Shown here piece by piece: positions 55,491 through 64,000 of a stretch of DNA of 64,000 nt; position 1 is the stretch's first letter; every line of letters begins with the position of its first letter. A program made the position numbers and the translations under genes. The stretch covers positions 526,408 through 590,407 of the forward strand of contig QVOM02000113.1 in assembly GCA_003586115.2 (NCBI GenBank), read 5' to 3'. The notes beneath the pieces were generated by a model, which was not told the origin of the DNA, searched no databases, and was given only the letters and a program-made list of their open reading frames with translations. Source of the stretch: Salvator merianae. Lineage: Eukaryota; Chordata; Lepidosauria; Squamata; Teiidae.

Positions 55491-56065
55491 TAAGATTTAA
55501 CCAAAAGTTTGGTTCTTGCTTAGCACAGGTTTTCAAGGAGGGGAGACATAAAGAAAGAGGGCAAGAAAAGGTGGGAATAAAAGAACTTGCTATTTAAAAT
55601 GAAAAGAATAGACTAAAAGGGGAAAGTGGTTAGGTAACAAATATCAGCAAATAAGGCGATAGTGAAACATAAGACAGAAGTAATGTGAATATGAACAAGA
55701 AGGATGTTCCATCAACCAAAGAGGGAAATAAAAAGAGAATGAAGTAAAATACCATGTTGTAGACCTTGAATTTTCAGGGAATTTTATTAGTGTGGGGATT
55801 TGCTTTATGTTTTTTTTTTTTGAAGCTCTTTGGTTTTCTTGGTAATAAATTTCCTTGGGGCTTTTGCAGAAATGATATAAATCAATACAATAATAACAGT
55901 ACATGTAGAAAGGAAAGACATATTGACAAACTAAGACTTGATGGCAGCACAAATAGAGAAAAGGAAGAAAGAACAATAATTGTTATCAAGAATACAGCAA
56001 ATGATACTGAAAGGAGTTTGATTCTGGCAGACAAATGATTAAAAATTTGGAACAATTGGAATCTT
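55491..56065. other. Unassigned DNA
   Basis: T-rich run at 55812-55822. No gene recognised; the overlapping frames on both strands are low-complexity. Confidence 0.4.
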
Positions 56066-56067
56066 AC

Positions 56068-56246
56068 GGGGATTCTACACTGTCCAGTATAACAAACCAG
56101 CAAACATACCAGGAACTTCCCACATGCTGGTACAGTCTAAGGAAGTTCCCATTCAGGACCTTCCTTAAACTACACCAGCAAATGGAAAGGAAGCTTCTAG
56201 CATGCTTTCTGCTCTGCTATATTAGCCAGAGCAGAATCACTCCTAG
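56068..56246. mobile_element. Short MITE with GATTCTGCACTG-type ends
   Basis: Left 'ggggattctacactgtccagtata' region, right 'tatattagccagagcagaatcactcct' region; reversed, the right end reads 'aggagtgattctgctctggc'. About 25-bp imperfect inverted repeats, 180 bp long, related in its ends to 35562-35678. Non-coding. Confidence 0.45.
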
Positions 56247-56445
56247 ATCTGGTGCTGGTCAGAACTGAAAATGTTTATTCATCCAGGTGGAGGCAGCAGA
56301 GCAAGTAAGAGAAAGGAGACTATAGTCACATGCAGATGAAATCGAAGAACCTCCTATCACCCAACCCCCACTCTGTATGAATCTACACTGCTGCAAGCCC
56401 CCTGAATAAAGTAACTTCATACTGCATGTTGCCCTCTTTCCATTC

Positions 56446-56841
56446 CTTACCTTGGAACTGTTTGCACTTTGTGCTAGTAAGCGTCAGGGATGCTTGCTAG
56501 CAAAGCGCTTCTGCACTTTGCGGAAGCCTGAGTGGCCTATAGCCACTCCTGATCACTCATAGCTGTGGAGCACTAATGTAAAGTGCATTCACACTTGCCA
56601 CAGCTGCTGTGCAATCACCTGATCACACCTACAGTTGCCATGTCAGCAGCTGGACACTTCCTGGCCACTGCCATGGTCAAGATCCAGCAAGGCTACCAGC
56701 ATTCTCACTATGAATGCCAGTAGCCTGCTGAAGGTAAGTACTAGGGCTACACAGGGTGGACAGTGTCCATGCTGCATGGTCCTTATCACCATAGAGCAAG
56801 CTAACTATCCTTTTCTATGGTGGTAAGTGCAAAAAGGCCCA
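56446..56841. repeat. Family B copy, opposite orientation
   Basis: Contains the reverse complements of the 'gctccacaactagctgtg' and 'cagcatggacaccatcc' blocks of other copies, and ends 'taagtgcaaaaaggcccata'. The left limit near 'ttgcactttgtgctagta' is uncertain. Confidence 0.45.
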
Positions 56842-58965
56842 TAGTTTCCCCCTTCTCCAAAGGGTCTTGAAAAAATGATTAGTCAGCCATCCAGAAAAAT
56901 CTAACACAAGCCTAGCATTATCCAAAGAATATTGTCCTCTATTTCCTAAAGGCAATTTTCCAGGTTTTTTCCCCTACCCTCAGAATCCAGAGATGTAATC
57001 CTCGAATTTTCTATGGGCTATTTTTAAAAAAGAAAAGAAAAAAAAATTCAAATACTTGCCACTGTTTCTGAGCTTTTACTAAAATACTGTAGGAATTCCT
57101 GATGGTTTTCTCCCGCTCTTCCACCATCTTGACTAGGGCAGACAAGTCTGTCCTCAGAAAGTGGGGTCAATGACAGCACATGCTGGCCCTTTTGTGCTCT
57201 GTGCTGTAGAAAGGCGCAGACTGTGACCAATTGTGTGCAGTATAAATGCCCTCTTGGCACCCTACTTGCTGTTCCTTTTGCAACATGTTAGATGTGACTA
57301 GAGAAAAAGAAAACAGAAGTAACTTAAAAAATATCTTATAACTTTAATGCTATTACAGAAATCCTGTGGAATGGGAAAAAATGTTATGAAAAAAAAAAAA
57401 AACTGGGGAGGGGGAGAGGAATGACAAAATGGAGTGGGGAGATAAAATTACTTCAGACTGAACAGTGTCTCAAAAGCCAAGAGGAAGTGGGAGAAACCAA
57501 ATCTAAAGGAGTAGCTAACTGCACTGCATAACAAAAAACTGAAAGAAGACATGAAGAATGTATTTTGCTGTTAGGATAACTGGAAATGCAACATAAGATT
57601 CTCAGTAGAATTAGCAGAGTTAAAACCAGATTGGAAAAGCTAAAGATGGAAAGAATTAGAGAAGAAAGTAGGACACTGGAGGGAACATTGGAAAGAGGTT
57701 AAAAGAAGAGCAACAAATAAGGAATGAGAATAATAAGACTTCATTTTTTGAAGATAAGGGAAGATTTAAAGTATCTGTGGCTAAAGTGTCCCCCCCACAC
57801 ACACACACACACACCTTAAATGACACTGAACTGTGGTTTCCATCATCCCAGATATTCACCATGATATAACGGCCAATACTTATCCATCTCATCAGAAACA
57901 CACTTTGGTAAGATTGGTTTTTGGTTTTGTTTAAAGAAGAAGAAGATTGAAAAATGCAAAGAATAATTGTGTTGAGGATTCAGAAAACAAGAAAATACTG
58001 TTTGAAAATACTGTATGGAAGAATAGCATTTTTCAGTGAAAGAGTAAGCAAAGATCAGGAACTAGAGCATTCTCCAGGAATAAGGAGAACACATGATTCA
58101 AACTGGGTTCAGCAGAGGAAGTTAGACAGTCTAGATGCCACCATGAAATAGTCTACTTTTAATTGGCGGAGGGATGTGAACTAAAAATTTCAAAAGGCAA
58201 TTAATTCAACTATTCCGGACCTGAACTGAAATTGTATTTAGTATTGATAATTAGAATTGGTATTTAGAATTGGTATTTAGAATTGGATTAAGAGCAGATC
58301 TGTGTACTTTCAGCCACCATCCTGCCATAAGCACCTGGTACAGTTCTGTAAATGGCAAATTGGATTAAGCACTGCAATAGTACTTACTGCTCTTTCTAGT
58401 AGCCATGCCAACCCCGTGCTGCTTTCCTTCCAGAAGGCCTGCTATAGTCTACTGAAGCTTCCACAATCCTTTCTGTATCTTTGAATACAGAAAATGACCC
58501 AGTTGGGGATATCACAGTTAAGGAATGAAAGTTTCCTGGCCACAATATAAGTGCATCTGGAAGCAGTGGCAGGCATGCAAACAGCACCTAGCCACTTGGA
58601 AGAGTGTGGCCAATATTGTGTGATTGTGTTTTCGATGAGCTGTTTGAAACAGTTCAAAAGGTCTGTGCCTTTAAAAACAATAAAATAAAAAATAAAATAA
58701 AATAAAAGACTGCTCTTCACAGTTGTGAAAGAAAGAAAAAAAGCCTGAAAGATAGAACCAATTACCTAAGGGGTGGCTGTGGCCCTTCCTGTCACCTCCA
58801 GGACCTCCACCTTAATTTTTGGGGCTCCAGCCCCAGCTTGCACAAGTTTGGACCTGCTAGCCTACCTTGCACAGCAGGTTTGTCACTGCAGTCAACTTTG
58901 AGCTAAAGCCTCCAAAACTGGCATGTGGGGGTGCCACAAAGGTCTATGGTGAGGGACATGACATT
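56842..58965. other. Unassigned DNA with simple repeats
   Basis: No gene recognised. A-rich run at 57389-57402, (CA)n after C6 at 57790-57814, (AAAAT)n at 58675-58707. Confidence 0.45.
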
Positions 58966-58985
58966 TGTGTGTGTGTGTGTGTGTG
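58966..58985. repeat. (GT)n microsatellite abutting CR1
   Basis: 'tgtgtgtgtgtgtgtgtg' directly next to the CR1 3' end. Insertion into, or expansion beside, a GT tract is possible. Confidence 0.9.
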
Positions 58986-59058
58986 AATCATAGAATCATA
59001 GAGTTGGAAGGGACCTCTGGGGTCATCGAGTCCAACCCCCTGCTCAATGCAGGATTCA

Positions 59059-60729
59059 CTAAAGCATCCCAGACAGATAACTGTCCAGCCTCTCCTTGAA
59101 GACCTCCAGCGAAGGAGAGCCCACCACCTCCTGTGGCAACCTGTTCCAGTGACTGATTGCCCTTACGGTCAGGAAGTTTTTCCTAATATCTAGCCTGTAT
59201 CTACTCCCTTGAAGTTTCATCCCATTGTTTCTAATCCTTCCTTCTTGCACAACTGAGAATAGGGCCAATCCTTCTGCACTCTGACAGCCCTTCAGATACT
59301 TGAAAACAGCTATCATGTCTCCTCTCAGTCTTCTCTTCTGCAGGCTAAACATTCCTAGGTCCTTTAACCATTCCTCGTAGGACATGGTTTGCAGACCGCT
59401 CACCATTTTGGTCGCCCTTCTCTGAGCTTGTTCCAGTTTGTCAATGTCTTTTTTAAACTGGGGTGCCCAGAACTGGACACAATACTCCAGATGAGGTCTG
59501 ACCAAGGAAGAGTAAAGTGGGACAATTACTTCTCGTGATCTAGACTCTATACTCTTCTTGATACAGCCCAGGATGGTATTTGCCTTTTTTGCAGCTGCAT
59601 CACACTGTTGACTCATGTTTAATCTATGATCTACTAGTACACCCAGATCCTTTTCACATGTGCTGCTGCTCAGTGAGATTCCCCCCATTCTGTATTGGAT
59701 ATTGTCATTTTTCTTACCCAGATGTAAAACTTTGCATTTCTCCCTGTTAAATGTCATTCTGTTAGTTTCAGCCCACTGTTCAAGCTTGTCCAAATCCTTT
59801 TGAATCCTCTCCTTCTCCTCCCTAGTGTTAGCAACCCCTCCTAGCTTTGTGTCGTCTGCAAATTTGATCAGCGTCCCCTCGACTCCTTCATCCAGATCGT
59901 TTATAAAAATGTTGAACAGCAATGGGCCCAAGACAGAGCCTTGCGGTACCCCACTCGAGACAGTCTTCCAATCGGATGTGAAGCCATTTATGACCACTCT
60001 TTGAGTATGATCACTAAGCCAGTTATGAATCCACCTAACAGTTGTCCTGTCAATCCCATATTTGATCATTTTTTCAATAAGTATAGTATGAGACACCTTG
60101 TCAAATGCTTTGCTAAAGTCAAGATATACTATGTCCACAGCCTTTCCTTGATCGATCCATCCAGTAATTTTGTCATAAAAGGAAATGAGATTAGTCTGGC
60201 ATGACTTGTTTGTTACAAATCCATGTTGGCTTTGGTTAATTACTGTATTCCCATCCAAGTGCTCCCATATATGCTGTTTAATGATTTGTTCAAATATCTT
60301 GCCTGGTATTGATGTCAGGCTCACAGGCCTGTAGTTGCCTGGGTCAGCCTTCTTTCCTTTTTTAAAGATAGGTACAACATTTGTCCTTCTCCAGTCTTCT
60401 GGGACTTCTCCTGTTATCCATGAGTTCTCAAATATCACGGAGAGTGGTTCAGCAATTATATCAGCTAATTCCTTCAGCACCCTAGGATGTAATTCATCTG
60501 GGCCTGGAGACTTGAATACATTTAAGTTTGCTAAGTGTTCCCTCACCTTCTCCTTGTCCATACAGAGCCTTGATTCTCTTATTCCCTCAACAGCACAGTG
60601 AAGGCCAACTGATGTTTCCTTTCCTTTCTGAGAGAAAACAGATGCAAAATAGGAGTTCAGAAGTTCTGCCTTCTGAATATCGTTTTTGACCAAATCGCCC
60701 TTCTCATTTTGTAAAGGTCCTATAGTCAA
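59059..60729 (-). CDS. CR1 reverse transcriptase frame, 556 codons, open
   Basis: Encodes the RT and C-terminal part of CR1 ORF2, which copies LINE RNA into DNA at the nicked target. Visible blocks: basic/linker end (1-70), SPGPDELHPRVLKELA (74-89), VVPIFKKG (118-125), NYRPVSLTSIPGK (132-144), QHGFVTNKSCQTNL (168-181), VDIVYLDFSKAFDKVSH (198-214) with the first catalytic Asp, SGVPQGSVLGPLLFNIFINDL (259-279), FADDTKLGG (290-298) with the second and third catalytic Asp, FNREKCKVLHLGK, and the CR1 C-terminus to LDSYLSGML. All three catalytic Asp are kept and no stop interrupts the frame. The listed Met is only the first in frame; the real protein would start far upstream in the endonuclease, now separated by a one-base deletion near 60.77 kb. 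Not a host gene. Confidence 0.85.
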   Translation of the reverse strand: MTIGPLQNEKGDLVKNDIQKAELLNSYFASVFSQKGKETSVGLHCAVEGIRESRLCMDKEKVREHLANLNVFKSPGPDELHPRVLKELADIIAEPLSVIFENSWITGEVPEDWRRTNVVPIFKKGKKADPGNYRPVSLTSIPGKIFEQIIKQHIWEHLDGNTVINQSQHGFVTNKSCQTNLISFYDKITGWIDQGKAVDIVYLDFSKAFDKVSHTILIEKMIKYGIDRTTVRWIHNWLSDHTQRVVINGFTSDWKTVSSGVPQGSVLGPLLFNIFINDLDEGVEGTLIKFADDTKLGGVANTREEKERIQKDLDKLEQWAETNRMTFNREKCKVLHLGKKNDNIQYRMGGISLSSSTCEKDLGVLVDHRLNMSQQCDAAAKKANTILGCIKKSIESRSREVIVPLYSSLVRPHLEYCVQFWAPQFKKDIDKLEQAQRRATKMVSGLQTMSYEEWLKDLGMFSLQKRRLRGDMIAVFKYLKGCQSAEGLALFSVVQEGRIRNNGMKLQGSRYRLDIRKNFLTVRAISHWNRLPQEVVGSPSLEVFKERLDSYLSGML

Positions 60730-60953
60730 AGCTTCTTTGACTTTTCTTTTGCTTCTGACATACCCCCCAAACCCTTTTTATTGTTTTTGGCCTCTCTTGC
60801 AATCCTCAATTCATTTTTAGCTTTAGCCTTTCTGACACTTATCCTGCAGTTCCTGCAGATTGCATTATATTCTTCTTTTGATATGTCCCCCTCTTTCCAT
60901 TTTTTAAACATTTCTTTTTTTCTTTTTAGCAACTTATTAAGTTCAGGGTTCAT
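60726..60953 (-). pseudogene. CR1 ORF2 linker segment, frameshifted from RT
   Basis: Frame reads MNPELNKLLKRKKEMFKKWK, GDISKEEYNAICRNCRISVRKAKAKNELRIAREAKNNKKG, then goes off-frame and stops at 60726. The conserved continuation is in the neighbouring frame, which joins the RT frame, so a single base has been lost near the 'gggtttgggggg' stretch (minus strand, about 60763-60775). This lies between the endonuclease and RT domains of ORF2. Confidence 0.75.
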
Positions 60954-61019
60954 CCACCCTGGTCTCTTTAGATGCTTGCCATTCTTTTTTTCTTTTAGGA
61001 ATTGTTAAAGATTGTGCCT

Positions 61020-61298
61020 CTAGAATCTCAAAATTTCCCATCCTTCCTGGACATTTCTGTCCTTTAAGACATCCAGCCAATGGATCCTTCCTACCCTCCT
61101 TCTGAGTCCATCAAAATCTGCTCCTCTGAAATCTAACCTTGAAGTCCGAGTCCTCTCAGATCTTCCTCCTTTTGTTATCCAAAACTCAATGATAGCATGG
61201 TCACTGCCACCCAGGGTCCCAGTCACCCTTACTTCCTCAACCATTTCTTTGATTCTTTGATTCATTGCTTTGATTCTTTTTTTTTTAAAAAAAATCAT
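61020..61298 (-). pseudogene. CR1 endonuclease C-terminal fragment
   Basis: EEVRVTGTLGGSDHAIIEFWITKGG then TSRLDFRGADFDGLRRRVGRI and WEILRF before a stop at about 61020. The SDH motif is the last catalytic block of apurinic-type endonucleases; the earlier catalytic blocks are missing because the copy is 5'-truncated. The first ~18 codons (MIFFKKKRIKAMNQRIKEM) come from a T/A-rich run and are probably not CR1 coding sequence. Confidence 0.7.
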
Positions 61299-61310
61299 TT
61301 ACCTGCTCCA

Positions 61311-61660
61311 TAGGAACAAGAAGAAAATTTCAAAAAAGATTGTTAAAAAAAAGCCAAGGCTACAGCCGATCACCCCAAGATTTGGTTGGATCATTCCTAG
61401 AGACTCCCCATACCTTATCGTAATTTAGAGATCTTTAATTGAACTTTAGCTCTGCTGGCACACTGTTCTCTTCCATTGTTCCCTGCAATTAACAATTTGT
61501 GAAACTCTTGAACCCAACTTTGAAATGCTTGGTGCCATTCAAAATTTGGTTCAAACTTGGTTGCAGCACTCGTGGTTCAGTTCAAATTGAACCAAAATCA
61601 GAAAACAAAGTTCATGCACATCTCTACTCTGTATTAGTAGTTTGCAAAAACATTTAAGAC
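61311..61660. other. Unassigned DNA
   Basis: No gene recognised. 'gttcatgcacatctct' at about 61610 resembles the TGCACATCCCTA terminus of the hAT-like family, but no partner end was seen. Confidence 0.4.
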
Positions 61661-61663
61661 ATA

Positions 61664-61843
61664 GGCCCTTTCTGCACTTGGCCTTATTCCACATTATATC
61701 CAGGAATAGGGACCTACTGTCTGCATGCTGGTATAAACTATGGCAGGCCCCACCTAAGATATGCTGTGATCTGCACTAGCATGTGGATAGTAGGTCCCTA
61801 TTCTTGGATATAATCCAGAATGAAGCCAAGTGCAGAAAGGGCC
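61664..61843. mobile_element. 180-bp palindromic MITE
   Basis: Left 'ggccctttctgcacttggcc' and right, reversed, 'ggccctttctgcacttggct'. The match continues inward through 'attatatccaggaataggga' against 'attatatccaagaataggga' and 'cctact', with arms of about 75 bp each. Almost the whole element is one imperfect hairpin. Flanks 'ata' on both sides may be a short duplication. Non-coding and comparatively young. Confidence 0.75.
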
Positions 61844-61860
61844 ATAATCTCATATATGGA

Positions 61861-62290
61861 GGCCCTTTCTGTACTATGTGGGCTGATCCTATCTATATAG
61901 TACAGGTTAGTAGATTGAGTCATCCTGGAGCAGACTAATAGTAACCTGTTCAGAGGGGTGTCCAGATTCAGACATCCTGTTGCAGCCCAGCCCTGACTTC
62001 TGGCTTCAGAGCTGGCATGGAGCCTTCAAAGGCTGGGAACTTTTTTTCCTGGCCATCAGTGTTGCTGGTAGGGGCAACCAATTCTAATAGTACTCCCTCA
62101 TTCACTGCTGGACCAGGTCCCTCATGGCATTCCAGTCTATGAATAGTCCACAATATGGACTCTGGTCTGCTTGTGGACTTCTTTGAAGAGGTTCACAGCA
62201 GCAACATGATACCACACCATTTTGGCACCATATTCTGGTTCACCACTTTGTCCCATGTGGATGAAACAGGCTAAGGAGGAGGGCTTGTGC
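61861..62290. repeat. Second GGCCCTTTCTG-end element, right limit unclear
   Basis: Starts 'ggccctttctgtactatgtg' 17 bp after the 180-bp MITE. The GC-richer interior shares word types with 32.9 and 37.4 kb. No clear right terminal repeat was found; 'acaggctaaggagg' near 62268 is a weak candidate. Confidence 0.3.
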
Positions 62291-62825
62291 TAATCAACAA
62301 TCGGAGAAGTAGGATTGGAGAGTAATGGTATAATATAAACTAAGCATAATTTTACCTATTGCTTATTGTGTTTATATTTATGCCCAGAAGTACTGTTCAG
62401 TGATTTGACAGGCTTTTTTGAAGTCATGTGGCAAATCTATCTTTGATCTGGCCCATTCAGATCAGAGAGATTTGCTGTGCATGGGTACTTTGGGTAGGAT
62501 CCATAGAGATCTGCTGGCCCTGGCCAACAACTTTCAGGAACACTTTGCTGGCATTGTAGACTGGTCTACTGGGAGGCTTTGTCTCCTGTGGGAATACTGT
62601 GCCCACATGGGACATGGTGTTGGTGTGGGCCCCAGTGAGAAAGTGGCACTGCAGATCACTGCAGTGAAAGACTGCTTGAAGTGGTCTCCCATGCAATACC
62701 TGGTGTTAGCCCAGTATACCTATCCTTGAGTTCAAGAGGCTGAAGAAGAGAGAGATAAAACAAGAGAGAACTAAAAGGGGGAAGGAAAATACAAATGGAG
62801 GGATACAGAGCAGGGAGTAGAAGCA
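62291..62825. other. Unassigned DNA
   Basis: The opposed frames at 62418-62729 (+) and 62457-62696 (-) have no identifiable domain. Confidence 0.35.
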
Positions 62826-62831
62826 GGATGG

Positions 62832-63690
62832 TCCAGGTCCAGGAGCAAGAGAGGTCAGATTTTCAAAAGTCACAGGCTTTATTTATTTATTTATGTATTT
62901 GCATTTTTATCTCACCCTATACCTGAAGGTCTCAGGGTGGGTTACAACAATTAAAACAACAACAACAACAAAACATAAAAGGCATGCAATAAAACAGTAG
63001 TCAAAGTATAATCTCAAATTTATAATCTGGGCTGGACGGGGTGGAGAAATGTCAACTGGACTTGGTGAAAATGATGTTGGGACTCAATGGGAGGGACCCA
63101 GGGTGCCAGCTACATGGATTTCTGTGTTATGGAGAATAAGGCTGGAGGTACCAGGGTAAATGAATGTCACATGCTCAGGGTAACTGAAGGTCAGGAATCC
63201 AGCAGATGATTAATATATAGACAGTGGCTAGCCATAACAGACAAAAAGGTTTCTTGATGGGTAATCAAGACAGAGGTAAGCAAGAGGTTTACCTACTATT
63301 TTATCTTAAACATTGTAGTTTGCCAATATTTTGCAGTGACAAAAATGATACCATTTAGATGTCACTTGATATTTTTATCAGTGTTCCAGCTTATATACAG
63401 CACTGCAGAGGCTTTCTATTTTTCTGAAAGAAGTCAGACCTGTTAACACTGATGTGTGAAAGTACTTCCTTGTAGGCTGAAGGGAGAGGTTTGAGTCACA
63501 GAAAAACTCTTCCATTTTGTACTTTTGAAATGGGGTTTGAGTTTCCAAGATGACACAGGAATGCAGGCCACTGCTGTCCATTCCTGTACTTTCAGCATGC
63601 CATATGTGGCAATGTGTCATGTGACCATCCTGACAAAAGGTTTCTTATGCCTTATGTACCAAAGTATGCATGCATTCACGTTTAATAAGG
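62832..63690. repeat. Dispersed repeat family C, copy 4
   Basis: Aligns with 53.84-54.57 kb over its whole length apart from one insertion at about 62881-63025. On the minus strand 'aataaagcctgtgactttt' (about 62863-62884) corresponds to 'aataaaacctgtgattttaa' in copy 3, a possible polyadenylation signal of an LTR. Confidence 0.6.
62881..63025 (-). mobile_element. LINE/SINE 3'-end insertion inside family C copy
   Basis: 'atttatttatttatgtatttgc' with 'atttttatctcaccctatac' and 'ctcagggtgggttacaac' is the reverse complement of an L2-type or SINE 3' end with an (AAAT)n tail, comparable to 24636 on. An (AAC)n run lies at 62957-62974. The family C copy at 53.9 kb lacks this segment, which fixes the insertion's limits. 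Confidence 0.6.
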
Positions 63691-64000
63691 ACATCTCATT
63701 ACACCTGTACTGCCAGCTATTACTATGTTAAGGATTGCAAGAGGACTGTAACACAGATACTTGTAGCCATGTCATACAGAAACTGGAGTGCATAACTATG
63801 TACAGATTGGCATGGATCCTATGAAATATAACTGTAACTATTAGGATTCAAATACAGGGAAACTGACCAGAATCTTGGACCCTGTTTTCCTCTGCTTATT
63901 TCTTGAATAAGTTAATCTGGCTGCTGAGAGTCAGCTCAGGAAATTACCCACTAATGGTTAACAAAAGATTGGGCAACTATTTGGCCATCAAAACTAGTCC
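63691..64000. other. Unassigned DNA
   Basis: No gene or repeat recognised in the last 310 bases. Confidence 0.4.

Larger units (their letters stand above)
58986..61310 (-). mobile_element. CR1 LINE, 5'-truncated, best-preserved copy
   Basis: 3' end at the left with two 'aatcatag' units followed by 'ttggaagggacc'. Reading on the minus strand from 61.3 kb: end of the endonuclease domain (EEVRVTGTLGGSDHAIIEFWI, with the SDH motif, about 61174-61236), SRLDFRGADFDGLRRRVGRI, a gap with frame loss near 61.0 kb, a basic linker (MNPELNKLLKRKKEMFKKWK, 60953 leftward), then the long RT frame. About 2.3 kb in total, against roughly 4 kb or more for intact CR1; the 5' half (ORF1 and most of the endonuclease) is absent, typical of incomplete reverse transcription. 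The exact 5' limit beyond the T/A-rich run at 61268-61300 is unresolved. Confidence 0.9.

Noticed and set aside
59941..60601. Plus-strand frames of 87-88 codons
   Set aside because: Antisense shadows of the CR1 reverse transcriptase.
61661..61850. Tc1/mariner assignment for the 180-bp MITE from TA next to its ends
   Set aside because: Only the left end has TA directly adjacent, and the ends do not resemble Tc1/mariner termini; superfamily left open.
1..64000. CRISPR arrays, bacterial operons or prophage
   Set aside because: No spaced direct-repeat arrays, no long dense open frames; all signals are those of a vertebrate nuclear genome.

Overview
The window looks like nuclear DNA of a sauropsid, most likely a squamate reptile. 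The basis is CR1 LINE 3' ends carrying the repeated 'aatcatag' signature next to 'gttggaagggac', a second CR1 lineage ending in 'acataagaa', L2-like and R4-like LINE relics, a tRNA-derived SINE, and many short DNA transposons. The sequence is mostly AT-rich with vertebrate-type microsatellites. I found no host gene I can name, so this is probably intergenic or intronic. The species is not determinable from what I can see.

Layout. 0-2.7 kb: AT-rich DNA with an LTR-like segment and one copy of a dispersed family (family C). 2.68-7.11 kb: a 4.4 kb hAT-like DNA transposon with 8-bp target duplications. It holds a decayed gene for a Myb/SANT-like DNA-binding protein, long direct repeats, a telomere-like array and a polypyrimidine tract. 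7.4-8.1 kb: a DNA-transposon fragment (family B). 8.13-9.06 kb: a 933-bp sibling of the big element, with a perfect 8-bp duplication and a nested inverted repeat of about 510 bp. 13.7-14.1 kb: a SINE. 18.7-21.6 kb: an R4-like LINE relic, then an L2-like LINE whose reverse transcriptase is interrupted by a CR1 fragment. 24.5-27 kb: a possible orphan exon, LINE relics, a family B element, a CR1-lineage-2 fragment and an R4-like relic. 27-42 kb: mostly unassigned AT-rich DNA with several fold-back MITEs. 42.3-44.7 kb: a nearly full-length, decayed lineage-2 CR1. 45-58 kb: CR1 scraps, family B elements, LTR-like pieces, one family C copy and a MITE. 59-61.3 kb: the best-preserved LINE, a CR1 with a 556-codon open reverse-transcriptase frame. 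61.6-63.7 kb: a 180-bp palindromic MITE and a family C copy split by a retroelement insertion.

Functionally the window records several mobilisation systems: target-primed LINEs, a SINE that depends on a LINE, and cut-and-paste DNA transposons with non-autonomous satellites. The item I would look at first is the hAT-like element family at 2.7-9.1 kb. It pairs hAT-style 8-bp duplications with a Myb/SANT-like gene and shows no recognisable transposase.
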